Shown here one piece after another: positions 7,926 through 16,523 of a DNA stretch of 20,809 bases. How positions within the stretch are numbered: position 1 is the stretch's first letter; every line of letters begins with the position of its first letter. Below the pieces are notes generated by a model. It made no database searches. It saw nothing but the letters and a program-made list of their open reading frames with translations, and was not told the origin of the DNA. The DNA is from Priapulus caudatus (lineage: Eukaryota > Priapulida > Priapulimorpha > Priapulimorphida > Priapulidae): NCBI RefSeq assembly GCF_000485595.1, contig NW_014577317.1, positions 61,242 through 82,050 on the forward strand, in the 5' to 3' direction. The translations under genes were made by a program, and so were the position numbers.

Positions 7926-8169
7926 TTACTATTGCAACAATAGCCATGGTAACAATAGCTATGGAAATAGTAGCCATGGCAACAATAGCTATGGTAATAT
8001 TAACCATGGTAACAATAGCTATGGAAATAGTAGCCACGGCACCAATAGCCATATGGAAACAACACCAAAAAATCGCGCTAGGAGATCAGGCAACATACCG
8101 ATAAAAAAACGAATAATTATAAGTTACGAGATATATATATATATATATATAAGCAAAACGACTGGCTAA
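7789..8169 (+). CDS. Hypothetical ORF with NNSYG/NSSHG pentapeptide repeats, doubtful
   Basis: ATG at 7789 opens a 126-codon frame. The N-terminal 49 residues have no recognised domain. Residues about 50-88 read through a 15-bp minisatellite in phase, giving eight low-complexity pentapeptides (NNSHG, NNSYG, NSSHG, NINHG). The tail crosses an (AT)n tract (IYIYIYIS) before the stop, which argues against a real C-terminus. Asn/Ser/Tyr/Gly repeats resemble prion-like or structural low-complexity proteins, but the array alone can produce this. It may be a repeat artefact or the exon of a spliced gene. Confidence 0.15.
   Translation: MTVEKNLKWRPPACLRYCLQSETMVGYLQCIVVWNSSSTEENLGIDYYCNNSHGNNSYGNSSHGNNSYGNINHGNNSYGNSSHGTNSHMETTPKNRARRSGNIPIKKRIIISYEIYIYIYISKTTG
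7936..8055. repeat. 15-bp minisatellite, 8 units, with 30-bp alternation
   Basis: Units begin at 7936, 7951, 7966, 7981, 7996, 8011, 8026 and 8041. Two variants alternate, AACAATAGCTATGG(A/T) and AATAGTAGCCATGGC, so the array has a higher-order 30-bp period. Each unit carries a CCATGG or CTATGG core. The unit length keeps frame. Confidence 0.9.
8129..8152. repeat. (AT)n microsatellite
   Basis: An uninterrupted run of AT dinucleotides. Confidence 0.9.
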
Positions 8170-8173
8170 CAAA

Positions 8174-8234
8174 GCGGAAGCGGCAGCAGCGGAAGTGTCG
8201 GCAGCTGTAGCGGCAGCAGCGGTGGCGGACGCAC
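8174..8234. repeat. (GCGGCA)n-type imperfect repeat
   Basis: GCGGAAGCGGCAGCAGCGG and GTAGCGGCAGCAGCGGTGGC recur. One plus frame from about 8154 reads AKRLANKAEAAAAEVSAAV and on to a stop at about 8295. It has no ATG, so it is at most an internal exon; the repeat explains it more simply. Confidence 0.6.
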
Positions 8235-8235
8235 T

Positions 8236-9433
8236 GAGGGTATCGCTATATCCAACACTATATCCTATACCACTCGCTCGCGCGCGCCGGGGGTGACAGC
8301 GAATTCCAAATCTACTCTAAACGCGCTCGCCGAAATTTTGGCACAGCGCCAATGCGGTCAGTAGTGTCAATACGGCAACCTCCCGGAAGGTCTCACTCCC
8401 AGCAGAGCGTATCACTTAGCATGCAGTTGGTCACCTCGGTAATGCAGCTGGGGACATTAGACACGCTCCGAGAGTAAAAATGCGGGTGACCGATATCAGC
8501 GTCTAATGGCGATGCAATTTCGGGACGTCGCGGAACAATGCTAGCTCCGTCGCTATCGCTCCAGACGAACACGCGCGTCGCTAGGCAACCCGCACTCATC
8601 TCTCGTCGGCGAATTGCAACGCGCGCGTACGCGCTCGGCTCATCCGCCTTCGCTCTCGTCCGGTCGCTTTCGCCTGTCGCGGAGAGTGAAAGCAATCTGA
8701 GTGCGCGATGGGGTCGGGAAAAAAACTATATATTTTGGCGTGTTAGAAAACGTGTGCGAGATAGATAATGCACTCAGTCGTAAATCGGAAGCCGTCGTGC
8801 CCGCGCGCGCGCGCCGCCCGTGTAATGGTCGTTTTTTTAAAAGCGAGGTGTTATTACAGCAATAACTGCGAGAATATAGCATTGCAGCCATACGCACGAA
8901 GATGAGAAACGATTCAAACGATGGCAGGGCGCATCGTAAACGCGTGACCTACCATCGTCTGTCCACGATAAACACGCCCGCAATTTTATAGGTGTTTTTT
9001 CACGCATAACAACGTACGTCTTTTAGAACGTACTATCGGAAAAGTGATTGGCTAAGGCTGTCTGTTGATGGTTTGATTGTGTTCTGTCGTAATTTCAATT
9101 AACTACCAAAAAAGTTATAAATCAAAAACTGGGTAAACAACGGCGTTTATGGTATTCTGAAAACTGTAACCAATTCCCGTCAACTTAATATTTGACGGTA
9201 AACATGTTTAACGGAATCGTTATAGATCATGGCGACATTGATGATGTTGTTTACAATTTTACCCGAATTTTGCAGTCTGGAGTAGTCACCTCTCACAATA
9301 TTATTTATTATTAGATGATTAGACGATACAATTAGATGAATTAAGTAGATACGGAACTAGTTGAGTGAGAAGCTCTCGTTGTAAAGCTCATAGATATCCA
9401 TATATAAACGATATATAGTTTTTTTTTATATAC
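8236..9433. other. 1.2-kb interval without a recognised feature
   Basis: The first half is GC-rich with CGCGCG runs (8278, 8808); the second half is AT-rich. Seen are a short inverted repeat CCGTCAA/TTGACGG around 9178-9199 and a CCAAT-type box (GTGATTGGCT, about 9042). Open frames are under 100 codons and run over Arg/Ser-rich CG-dense sequence with no domain. I see no gene here. Confidence 0.55.
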
Positions 9434-9436
9434 TAT

Positions 9437-9446
9437 GTGTGCGTGT

Positions 9447-9482
<36 letters not shown>

Positions 9483-9592
9483 GCGTGTGCGTGTGCGTGT
9501 GCGTGTGCGTGTGCGTGTGCGTGTGCGTGTGCGTGTGCGTGTGCGTGTGTACGTGCGTGAGTGCGTGTGTACGTGCGTGAGTGCGTGCGTTT
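9437..9592. repeat. (GT)n then (GTGTGC)n array
   Basis: (GT)n changes at about 9477 to a regular hexamer, GTGTGC, repeated eleven or more times to about 9548, then degenerates to GTACGTGCGTGAGTGC. It is an alternating purine-pyrimidine tract of about 150 bp, a strong Z-DNA candidate. The Val-Arg polymer frame is an artefact. Confidence 0.95.
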
Positions 9593-9680
9593 GCCGGCAT
9601 ATATATATTATAGCTATGAATAGCGGGGATATAATTGCTAGGCTAGATATTTAAATAGAGAATCTATTATTGAGGGGTTT

Positions 9681-9945
9681 ATTCCCTTTCCGCCATTTTT
9701 CCGCACTTCGCATTTGCCATTATCGCGCATTAAAAATTCCCACTTGCGCATTGGCCATTTCGGGCATTTCCGTTTCGGGCGCATTTTTGCCAACTTCGCC
9801 ATTTTTCCGGCATTTTTGCCAGTTTGGTCCCCTTCGCCGTTTCGCCATTTGCCGCAGTTTCTCGTTTCGGCGTCAGTTTCCGCTATTCCGCATTTTGCGG
9901 ATCTCTATCGTCCGGAACGCACCCCCGTTGTTCGGGTGGGTTAAA
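9681..9945 (+). repeat. CCATTT-type degenerate minisatellite, forward arm
   Basis: Short units of about 9-14 bp such as CGCCATTTTTCCG, GGCATTTTTGCC and TTCGCCGTTTCGCCATTTGC recur without strict period. The same kind of sequence appears inverted at 10213-10335. Two plus open frames (Phe/Pro/Arg-rich) cross it and are repeat-derived. Confidence 0.7.
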
Positions 9946-10071
9946 AGTTAGCGCTCTGTAATGAATGAAATTATAACGGAATCTTTAGAATATGGGTCAA
10001 CTATTTATTTTGAAAGAACAAGAGGCGTGTAAATCGTACATATCAAAACAGATGGTGATATGTACAGGGAG

Positions 10072-10150
10072 ACCTAACCTAACGCCTAACCGCTATCCTA
10101 ATCTAATCTACCCTAGGCCTATACGCTAACGCCGAAGCCCTAACCCTAAA
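10072..10150 (-). repeat. Degenerate telomere-like (CCTAAC)n tract
   Basis: ACCTAACCTAACGCCTAACC, then CCTAATCTAATCTACCCTAG, and finally CCCTAACCCTAA. This looks like an old mutated interstitial telomeric array in CCCTAA orientation. It lies between the two inverted CCATTT-type arms (9681-9945 and 10213-10335). Confidence 0.65.
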
Positions 10151-10212
10151 AAATAACTATTTTTTAAGAATGGAAGGCATAATATTCGTGCTAGGGGGTG
10201 GAATGCACATAA

Positions 10213-10335
10213 AATATTGGAGAAATTGGAAACATGCGAAGTAGGAAAATGGGAAATGGGAAACTGGCGAAATGGGAACATGGCGAATGGAAATTTTGGC
10301 CGAAGTGGGAAAAATGGGAAATGGGAAGACAGCGC
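10213..10335 (-). repeat. CCATTT-type degenerate minisatellite, inverted arm
   Basis: GGAAAATGGGAAATGGGAAA, GGCGAAATGGGAACATGGCG and AAATGGGAAATGGGAAG are the reverse complement type of the array at 9681-9945. The two could pair as a loose foldback of about 650 bp. Confidence 0.7.
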
Positions 10336-10350
10336 ATTAATGAGCTCTTT

Positions 10351-10391
10351 GATATATATATATATATTATTTATATACCTATATATATATG
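10351..10391. repeat. AT-rich microsatellite
   Basis: Two TATATATATATA runs separated by TTATTTATATACC. Confidence 0.85.
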
Positions 10392-11040
10392 TCAAGTAGG
10401 TATGAAGTATAACCTTGCATTATAACGTCTTGTAATATGTATACGCAGACATTTTGAAGAAGCCTATCAAGAATCAATGGTGATATGTGGGTACGATTGC
10501 AGCCGATGCTTGTCCAATGATACTCGGGATGTACTATATATTCATGATACATTCCATCGGGTAGTTGCTCGGATGTTACACGTGAGAAATATCTGCGGTC
10601 ACACTACAGATTCACACGAGCCATCTGCTACATATAAGCATAACCGCACAGCGAGATATTAAATTATTCATAGCATCGATGTTTCCGCGTCTAAATTATT
10701 GATAACACTACACTCTGAGTGCGATGAAAGTTTGCAGTCTACTGCTTGTCTTCTGTTATATGGTTCTGTAATGATTCCCGCATTGCTTTAGGGGGACGGC
10801 GGTTTTACTGAGTCGCTCATTGCGTCGTCATCGTAGTGCGTGGGTGCATGTGGGTGAGAGTATTTTAGCGATACAAGCGGCGATAGTGGACGCTCACTCG
10901 CTCAGACGTTCTCCGCATCTGATGTAGCGACCCCTATACCAGGCTGCTCTACGACTATTTCACGTCGTAGGAGGCTTTTCGCGTAGGCTACATGTAGTGA
11001 GAAGCGAGAAGGTAACTTGTGGCTACATCTGGTGCTTCTA
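10392..11040. other. Interval without a gene; dense short palindromes at 10915-11035
   Basis: A 61-codon ATG frame at 10477-10662 has no domain and is not credited. The right part has an imperfect inverted repeat (GCATCTGATGTAGCGAC at 10915-10931 against 11019-11035), a 7-bp-stem hairpin CTACGAC/GTCGTAG (10949-10970) and the palindrome CTACATGTAG (about 10988-10997). This could be a worn small TIR element directly abutting the MITE at 11041. Confidence 0.45.
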
Positions 11041-11140
11041 TGTAATATCAGGAGTGAATAATAATTGATCTATATTTTATAGATAGAATAGAATAGAATA
11101 GAATCGAATAGAATCTATTATTATTCACTCCTGGTAATAA
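11041..11140. mobile_element. Small palindromic MITE with CAGGAGTG ends
   Basis: Perfect 17-bp inverted repeats, CAGGAGTGAATAATAAT at 11049-11065 and its complement at 11117-11133, flank a 51-bp centre containing (GAATA)n. The same ends occur at 20717-20755 and, as a half copy, at 20784. It is non-coding and non-autonomous. Confidence 0.8.
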
Positions 11141-11640
11141 CTATGCGATGTGTGGTCGCTCAGGCATCCTCCTCATCTAATGCTTCTATCTCACCAGGAA
11201 CACGCGCGATATAGAGAAAACGCGGACAACTCCGGAACTGTGCGTTCACGCGCGGGAGCCGAGATTTCCAGAGAGCGTCGTCGCTCAGCAACCAATCGTT
11301 TGTCAAATTTAGACACGCGCGACGCCGCTGAAAAGCGGAAAATGATTAGAGGAGTGCGAACGTCGTTTTTCATTCTCTTCAAAAGCTTAGGAGAGACACA
11401 GGGAGGCTTTGCACGGACGCGCTAAGCACCGTCACGGAAAAGCTAGTTAGGTTGTCGAGTGACGTACGTTGAGACTCACTCGCCGACATATTGATAAACG
11501 TACGGCACTGCGATTTTCTGCGGGTATCATCGTCGTGTAGCCATCTGTGAAGCTCTCTCGTCTCTATTCCACACTGCCTCACTAGACGCATTAGGTGGGA
11601 GTTGCACCCATTGCCCATCACCACTCAGCGGAGTCTCGAA
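11141..11640. other. Interval without a recognised feature
   Basis: GC-moderate DNA with CG-rich patches. Short open frames exist on both strands over 11150-11620 with no motif or family resemblance. No gene claimed. Confidence 0.5.
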
Positions 11641-11643
11641 AAT

Positions 11644-11877
11644 TTGCTTTCCCCGCCGCCATTTTAGAAACTTGCCTAGGCTACGGCCTTGTTAGAAACA
11701 AAATTAGTCTGAACATGAACATTTCCTCTTACAAATATGCATTCCCCACCACCATTTTAGAAACTTGCTTATCGCAAGGATATCTAGCTTCTTGGCTTAG
11801 GCCACAGCTTTCGCGTCTGTTGTCAGAAACCAAATTAGTCTTCTTAACTTTAGTTTTAACATAAATATTTTCTCTTA
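11644..11877. repeat. Diverged direct duplication (CCATTTTAGAAACTTGC unit)
   Basis: Copy 1 (about 11644-11732) and copy 2 (about 11736-11877) share, in order, CCCC(G/A)CC(G/A)CCATTTTAG, AAACTTGC, a GGCC core, AGAAAC(A/C)AAATTAGTCT and AACAT(G/A)AA(C/T)ATTT. Copy 2 carries about 25 extra bases after AAACTTGC. A possible third fragment (TTAACATGAATATT) lies near 12175. Confidence 0.75.
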
Positions 11878-12425
11878 GACCTTTGACAAAAACATCGGTG
11901 AAAGTTACGAGAATGATAAAAAATCCTACAAAATTTCCCTATAACTTTACGGCGAAGCGAAATATTCTGTCGACGAAACAAAAGTCAACGTCAAAACTAA
12001 TGTTAGAACTAATTATTTATTTATTTTTTTATTTTTTTATATTATTATTATTATTATTATATAATGTTTCTGACAAAGAGGCCTTACTACTCACCTCATC
12101 CATCGGCTGCAGCTGCACCCACGGTGTGGCTTCTCTAGCGACACTGCCGCGGGCAAGCTAATATCCTTACGCCTTAACATGAATATTAAAGAGATATGTA
12201 AAAAACGCCAAAAAGGCGTAAAGTTTGGCAGGGGTTCCCTTTACGAGCAATGACCACGGTAGTAAAGCAACGGTTATATGTGCGACCGGCGATATATCGC
12301 CATGTTTACGCGCCTGAATTGCTTTTTTTAAACCCGAGTAGTCACGATACTAGCGTTTATACGATGAAATTCGTCACGCAATGTTTTGGTCTCGATGGAG
12401 ACACGCGACACACACGCACTCACGT
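11878..12425. other. Interval without a gene; AT tract and small hairpin
   Basis: 12006-12062 is a TTTA/TTA-rich tract. A perfect hairpin ACGCC-AAAAA-GGCGT lies at about 12204-12218. Open frames are compositionally driven. Confidence 0.5.
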
Positions 12426-12426
12426 A

Positions 12427-12428
12427 CG

Positions 12429-12461
<33 letters not shown>

Positions 12462-12580
12462 GTGTGTGTGTGCGGCGCGTGTGTGTGTGTGTGTGTGTGT
12501 CGTTGTCGTGCTGTAGAGAGAGCAGAGAGGAGAGAGCATCGAGGAAGAGAGCAGGAGGAGAGAGAAAGAGCGGGCGCTAA
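12427..12580. repeat. (TA)n-(GT)n-(GA)n compound microsatellite
   Basis: TATATATATA is followed by two (GT)n blocks separated by GCGGCGC, then a GAGAG-rich purine tract. All long frames here on both strands are repeat readings. Confidence 0.95.
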
Positions 12581-13425
12581 ACAAGAGATACAAGAACAGA
12601 CAAAATACCATCGAGTAGGCTCGGAGATAGAACGACGAGCGAATGACGTAGTTATAGATAACAAAAGACGAGCGGAGAGAGAAAGAGCAAGGAGCAGACG
12701 AGTTAAAAACACAACGTCAGGTTCGTGGTCTACACTCAAATTTGCGAAAAAATTCAAGCCGGGGTGTTCCCAGCCCATCGCACTAAACACGATTCAAATT
12801 AAACTCCGTACCGTTATTTAGGCATTGCGCCGTTTTGCGAAGAGCCAGTCGAGTGAATATGCCAGGTACAAAAATGCTTACATCGCTGTGATTGGAATTT
12901 CTCATGCAACGAGAAAAAATTACAATTAGCTTCGAGGCAGACGAAATCTGAAATAAAAATTTCAAATAAGTAAATATAACTAATTGCTCGGAGCAACACC
13001 AAAACCATCTATCCGCTTTTCGTTGTTATTCTCGGTATATTATTCTACCTAATATATTTCACGATAGTTAAACGCCAGAAACCTTCGCTGGCAATAAAAT
13101 ACAGCAGCCCCCCAGCCAAAGGCAATGATGAGGAAACCCCACGAAACTTTAAAATAGAGAGCGGCACACATTTTTCTTCGGCCGACCTTTCAGCGAACAA
13201 ACTTTCAACAGTGACCAGCCTACAGCAAGCTCTGAAAGGCGACGGGCTCTTTAGATCAGTCATGGTACAATTCTCGCTTTCGGCAAAATGGCTGTTTTGA
13301 TAATTATATATAGTTTATCGCAAAACCCATTTCTTACACACGTACTGCTCACCAGAAAAACGGACATAGTTTCGTTTTCAATGGCAACGGTTGTCAGTGT
13401 AAACAAGGCCGACTGTGATAGATAT
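12581..13425. other. Interval without a recognised gene
   Basis: Mixed composition. A 72-codon minus-strand ATG frame (13045-13263) has a hydrophobic stretch (LPLAGGLLYFIA) but no known domain, and its support is too thin to call. No repeat family was recognised. Confidence 0.5.
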
Positions 13426-13566
13426 ATAAAAAAATAAAAATAAAAATTATTATTTATTTAATTTATTTTATTTACCTATATTGTATTTATTTAATAGCTG
13501 CATATATTTATTTATTATATTTATAACAATGATTATATATATAAGATATATAAGATATATATAGCA
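13426..13566. repeat. AT-rich (TTTA)n/(TATA)n tract
   Basis: ATTTATTTAATTTATTTTAT repeats, then TATATAAGATATATAAGATA. Low complexity, non-coding. Confidence 0.85.
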
Positions 13567-13817
13567 CACGACGAAACAACTGACACAAATGGGTCATTAT
13601 GATATCGTCGCTTGTGGACAGTATAGGAGGCGGCATGCTAGGATGAGCAAGCGAGTCAGGTAACGCTGAATTGCGACGGAGAGAGTTGTCGGCCATACTT
13701 TATATTAAGCGTAGAATATATATTGGTTTGTTTACGGGCAATTTACGCTAGAGTTTTAACATCTTTCCGTGCCTCCGTCCTGCTGAGTGGTGTTTGGCCC
13801 GGGTGGGCCCCGCCCCC

Positions 13818-13951
13818 ACGCACTGGCACACACACAGATATTCACAGCACGCACCACCGCACGCCACGCACAAACGCACACGCACGCCACACACGCACGC
13901 GCGCGGGCGCACGGATACGCGCGACACACACACACACACACACACACACAG
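13818..13951. repeat. (CA)n/(CACG)n microsatellite
   Basis: ACGCACGCCACACACGCACG-type sequence ends in a pure (CA)n run at 13924-13951. Overlapping open frames on both strands are artefacts. Confidence 0.95.
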
Positions 13952-14456
13952 GGGCACAACAGGCCACAACATACAGCCATTCGGCCATCTTGCCTCATCA
14001 ATCAACCACACGTTGCATGCCCAGCTGTACCTCTACGTATCGCTTTGCCGCTAAGGAAAGATGAGCGAATAGCGTGGCAAGCGCGAGGATATATAGTGCA
14101 TAGTACTTGTAGTACATAGTATATTAGTAAGATGCGTCACGCACGCAGATCCATTCTGAAAAACGTCGGTAATATAAGATGACGCACGCAACATTGGCAA
14201 ACAAAGCACAATGCTCACGCTAAATATACACGAAACCAGCAGATATTTGCATAATTATATTGCAAAAGTAATCATGGGCTTTGCCACGTCACGAAATTTC
14301 CCAGCCGTATTTGCGTTTGGCAAGATGAATCGTGCAAATTCAGCAGCGGGTTGTGCAAATGCAAAATTCCATTAATTGTGTTGATGGCGGACAAAGTATG
14401 AGGAGAACCGAATGTAATACAAGTAAAATATACCGATAGCAGATATTTACAGAATA
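13952..14456. other. Interval without a recognised feature
   Basis: Low-copy-looking DNA with a repeated (G)ACGCACGCA motif near 14137 and 14181. No domain-bearing frame, RNA gene or inverted repeat of note. Confidence 0.5.
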
Positions 14457-15008
14457 AACTAGAAAGGGCAGTTGTCGCCAACATAAGCGCCGGGGTACAT
14501 GTATCCCCCGTGTTCTCGGGCCCAAGATGTGTAAGTATAGCGCAAGTTTGGTAGGCGGCTAGGTTCAATTAGGGGCCAGAGTAATAGAGGCAGAAGGGAA
14601 ATATTGAATGCAAGGTCAAGGTAAAGGTCAAATAAAGGTTGCAGTGACGCTGGTTTGGTAGGCGGCTGCATCACTCTATCTCCCTAGCAAGATGTGTAAG
14701 TCATGCCAGAGTGTTGGTAGCGCTAGGTCAAGTTAGGGGCCGAGTTGAAGAGTGGAAGAGAATATGAATCGAAGGTCAAAGGTAAAATTAATAAAGGTCG
14801 CAGTGACTGGTTTTCGAGTAGCGCTGCTCACGCTTCTCCCAAGATGTGTAAGTACATACGCAAGTTTGGTAGGCGCGTAGGGTCAATTAGGGTCGAGTTA
14901 TAGAAGCCAGAAGGGAAATTGTATGCGGCCGGCGGCGGCGGCGGCGGCTTAGGGGAGACATGAAACCATTGTATCCCCCGGCGACTTCTTCGTTCGCGGG
15001 GATACAAT
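14457..15008 (+). mobile_element. Pearl-like (Helentron-associated type) element, copy 1
   Basis: The left end AACTAGAAAGGGCAGTTGTC plus GCCAAC is shared with copy 2 (19832). A small palindrome follows (CGGGGTACATGTATCCCCC, about 14491-14509). Then come three core tandem repeats whose AAGATGTGTAAGT anchors lie at 14524, 14689 and 14841, each containing TTGGTAG, GGTCAA(G)TTAGG, GAGTT(A)TAGA and AAAGGT(C/T)GCAGTGAC. A (GGC)6 microsatellite (14931-14948) and the right end GACATGAAACCATTGTATCC close the element with an 11-bp-stem hairpin (14968-14978 with 14998-15008). Left end, core repeats, microsatellite and hairpin right end in that order match the bivalve pearl family, a non-autonomous group linked to Helentrons. 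Small insertions make the core spacing irregular (165 and 152 bp), so this copy is older than copy 2. Family placement is by architecture, not by alignment. Confidence 0.75.
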
Positions 15009-15097
15009 TAGAGTTATATCATAAAACAAGTGAGGTGTGGCAGACAGAGAGCCCGCGAGAGAAATAATGATTGAAACAATTCACAGAATGTGGACAT

Positions 15098-15175
15098 AGT
15101 GTGTGTGTGTGTGTGTGTGTGCTGTGTGGGTCGTGTGTGTGTGCGTGTGCTCTGTGTGTGTGTGTGTGTGTGTGG
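15098..15175. repeat. (GT)n microsatellite
   Basis: GTGTGTGTGT runs interrupted by CTGTGTGGGTC and GCTCT. It continues into (GTGC)n to about 15220. Confidence 0.95.
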
Positions 15176-15224
15176 TGTAGGACGTGCGTGCGTAGCGTGC
15201 GTGCGTGGCGTGCGTGGTGTATGA

Positions 15225-15335
15225 GTCGCGCTCTCTTCTGCTCCTCTCTCATCTCGTTCTTCTCTCTCATCGCGCTCATCTCATTCTCATCTCTCGGGTC
15301 GTGCTCTTCTCTCTGCATCCTCGCGCGCGCGCTCT
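15225..15335. repeat. CT-rich tract
   Basis: Degenerate CTCTTCTCTCTCATC units with CGCGCG at the end. Strong strand asymmetry, non-coding. Confidence 0.75.
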
Positions 15336-15659
15336 GCTATCGATGTAATAAACTTAATAAATTGTCGCCGTTACGGTGATATATAGCCACAGCACACGCG
15401 CGTCATAAATGACGCAAATACACATGACGAGCACGCGCATTACCGACCGACTGACACAGAATTGTCATCGAGCACGATATCCTAACTCAGGTCGCCGACA
15501 AAATTTGAAGATCGTACGTCAAAAACCGGCCAGATCGCCGATAAAAACATCGGCGACTAAACTCGACATGAGTTGTAACCAACGAAAATACGGTCGCCGA
15601 CTGCGATCGCAGGAATAGAAACGGTTCTATTTCTATGCGGCGGTCGGCGACAAATCGTG

Positions 15660-15723
15660 AGTGGCAGCCAATCACCGCTACGTGTCGAGTCACGTGATTA
15701 TCAAAAGTCACGTGATTAATAAA
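15660..15723 (+). promoter_or_regulatory. CCAAT and double CACGTG block upstream of the ORF
   Basis: GCCAATCAC at about 15666 is followed by two TCACGTGATT E-boxes (15690-15699 and 15709-15718) within 60 bp of the ATG, and no TATA box is clear. This arrangement is typical of compact animal promoters. Inferred from motifs only. Confidence 0.35.
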
Positions 15724-15900
15724 ATGGCAGCCTACACAGCAGTTTACAAGGAGGGATTATTGCACAAACCCTTTCTCAAATATATATTAAGTTTTCCGTA
15801 TATCACAGGCAATTTTTTTAATTCTTTTTTTGCACATGATGATAACGATTTTCAGAAAATTGAGGATAGATTTACGAAGTTACCTGATGTTTACTGGTAA
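15724..15900 (+). CDS. Unknown 58-aa ORF, candidate first exon inside a TIR element
   Basis: ATG 15724 lies in a good context (TAAAATGGC) directly after the CACGTG block. The product starts MAAYTAVYKEGLLHKPFLKY, has an aromatic, hydrophobic middle (SFPYITGNFFNSFF) and then an acidic, charged end (DDNDFQKIEDRF). The frame ends at TAA 15899-15901, which overlaps a strong donor CTG|GTAAGC (exon end 15896), so splicing to a downstream exon would avoid the stop. No acceptor-plus-exon was convincing before 16150. No domain is recognised. It is either the 5' exon of a transposon or host protein left in a deleted element, or a chance frame; the composition looks more protein-like than most frames here. 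Confidence 0.4.
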   Translation: MAAYTAVYKEGLLHKPFLKYILSFPYITGNFFNSFFAHDDNDFQKIEDRFTKLPDVYW

Positions 15901-16420
15901 GCGCCATTTTGTTGGTCATGTGACTCGTTTTATGTAGACTGGTCCCGGCGTCAAGCTTGCTCTGTTTGTGCTAAAGAACTGCGTGTGCTAGTACAAATAC
16001 TGGGGCCGCGAACCCGTCTACGTTTCCTGCAGAACGCTACGATCTGATTGGCGATGTGCAGCGTAGTCACTTCAAGTCGACGTGAGTGTTGCTACGCTGC
16101 TAATCGGCGATAAAGTAATCGCCGATAGTCAAATCGTAGGGCGACCTGAGCCCAAATTCACTTAACGCATTATATTAAATTTGCATATAGGCGGAAGCTC
16201 GCTCGCCTGCCACACGGGGCGCGCGGTGTTCGCCACGCGTATTATCAGAGGCGGATAATGATCTTATTACTCGGGTTATTTTGCTATTGGTGTGTATAGT
16301 AGGTCAACGTGCTATATATATCCGACAGCTAAACAATCGAATTAGCCGAGTAGTGATTGCTAGCGCGGCTTCACGCACGTCTGATAGCGCCTGCTATATA
16401 CCACGACGACTTCACCTAAT

Positions 16421-16479
16421 GTGTGCGTGCGTGTGTGTGCGCGCGCGCGCGTGTGTGTGTGTGTGTGTGTGTGCGTGTG

Positions 16480-16523
<44 letters not shown>

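Larger units (their letters stand above)
15486..16150. mobile_element. 665-bp TIR-bounded element with promoter-like block and ORF
   Basis: The outer inverted repeats are CTCAGGTCGCC at 15486-15496 and its exact complement at 16140-16150. Subterminal regions on both sides carry repeated (A)TCGCCGAT/ATCGGCGA motifs (15531-15562; 16103-16127). A second, inner symmetry flanks the ORF: CGAGTCACGTGATT...AAAATGGC at 15686-15729 against GCGCCATTTTGTTGGTCATG followed by TGACTCG at 15901-15927. CG-rich ATCGCCGAT subterminal repeats are common in PIF/Harbinger-type elements, but no transposase is present and no TAA/TTA duplication was verified, so that placement is only a suggestion. Confidence 0.6.

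Noticed and set aside
10477-10662. 61-codon ATG frame with several Cys and His residues
   Set aside because: The residues do not form a recognisable zinc-binding pattern and there is no promoter, splice or homology evidence.
12204-12218. Bacterial-type terminator hairpin
   Set aside because: The stem is only five base pairs, no T tract follows, and the window is eukaryotic.
12374-12821. Overlapping frames of 138-146 codons on both strands
   Set aside because: Half of each is TA, GT and GA microsatellite; the remainder is Arg/Glu-rich purine-biased sequence without a recognised domain.
13045-13263. 72-codon minus-strand ATG frame with a hydrophobic segment
   Set aside because: One short hydrophobic stretch in AT/GC-mixed DNA is not enough; no signal peptide or family match.
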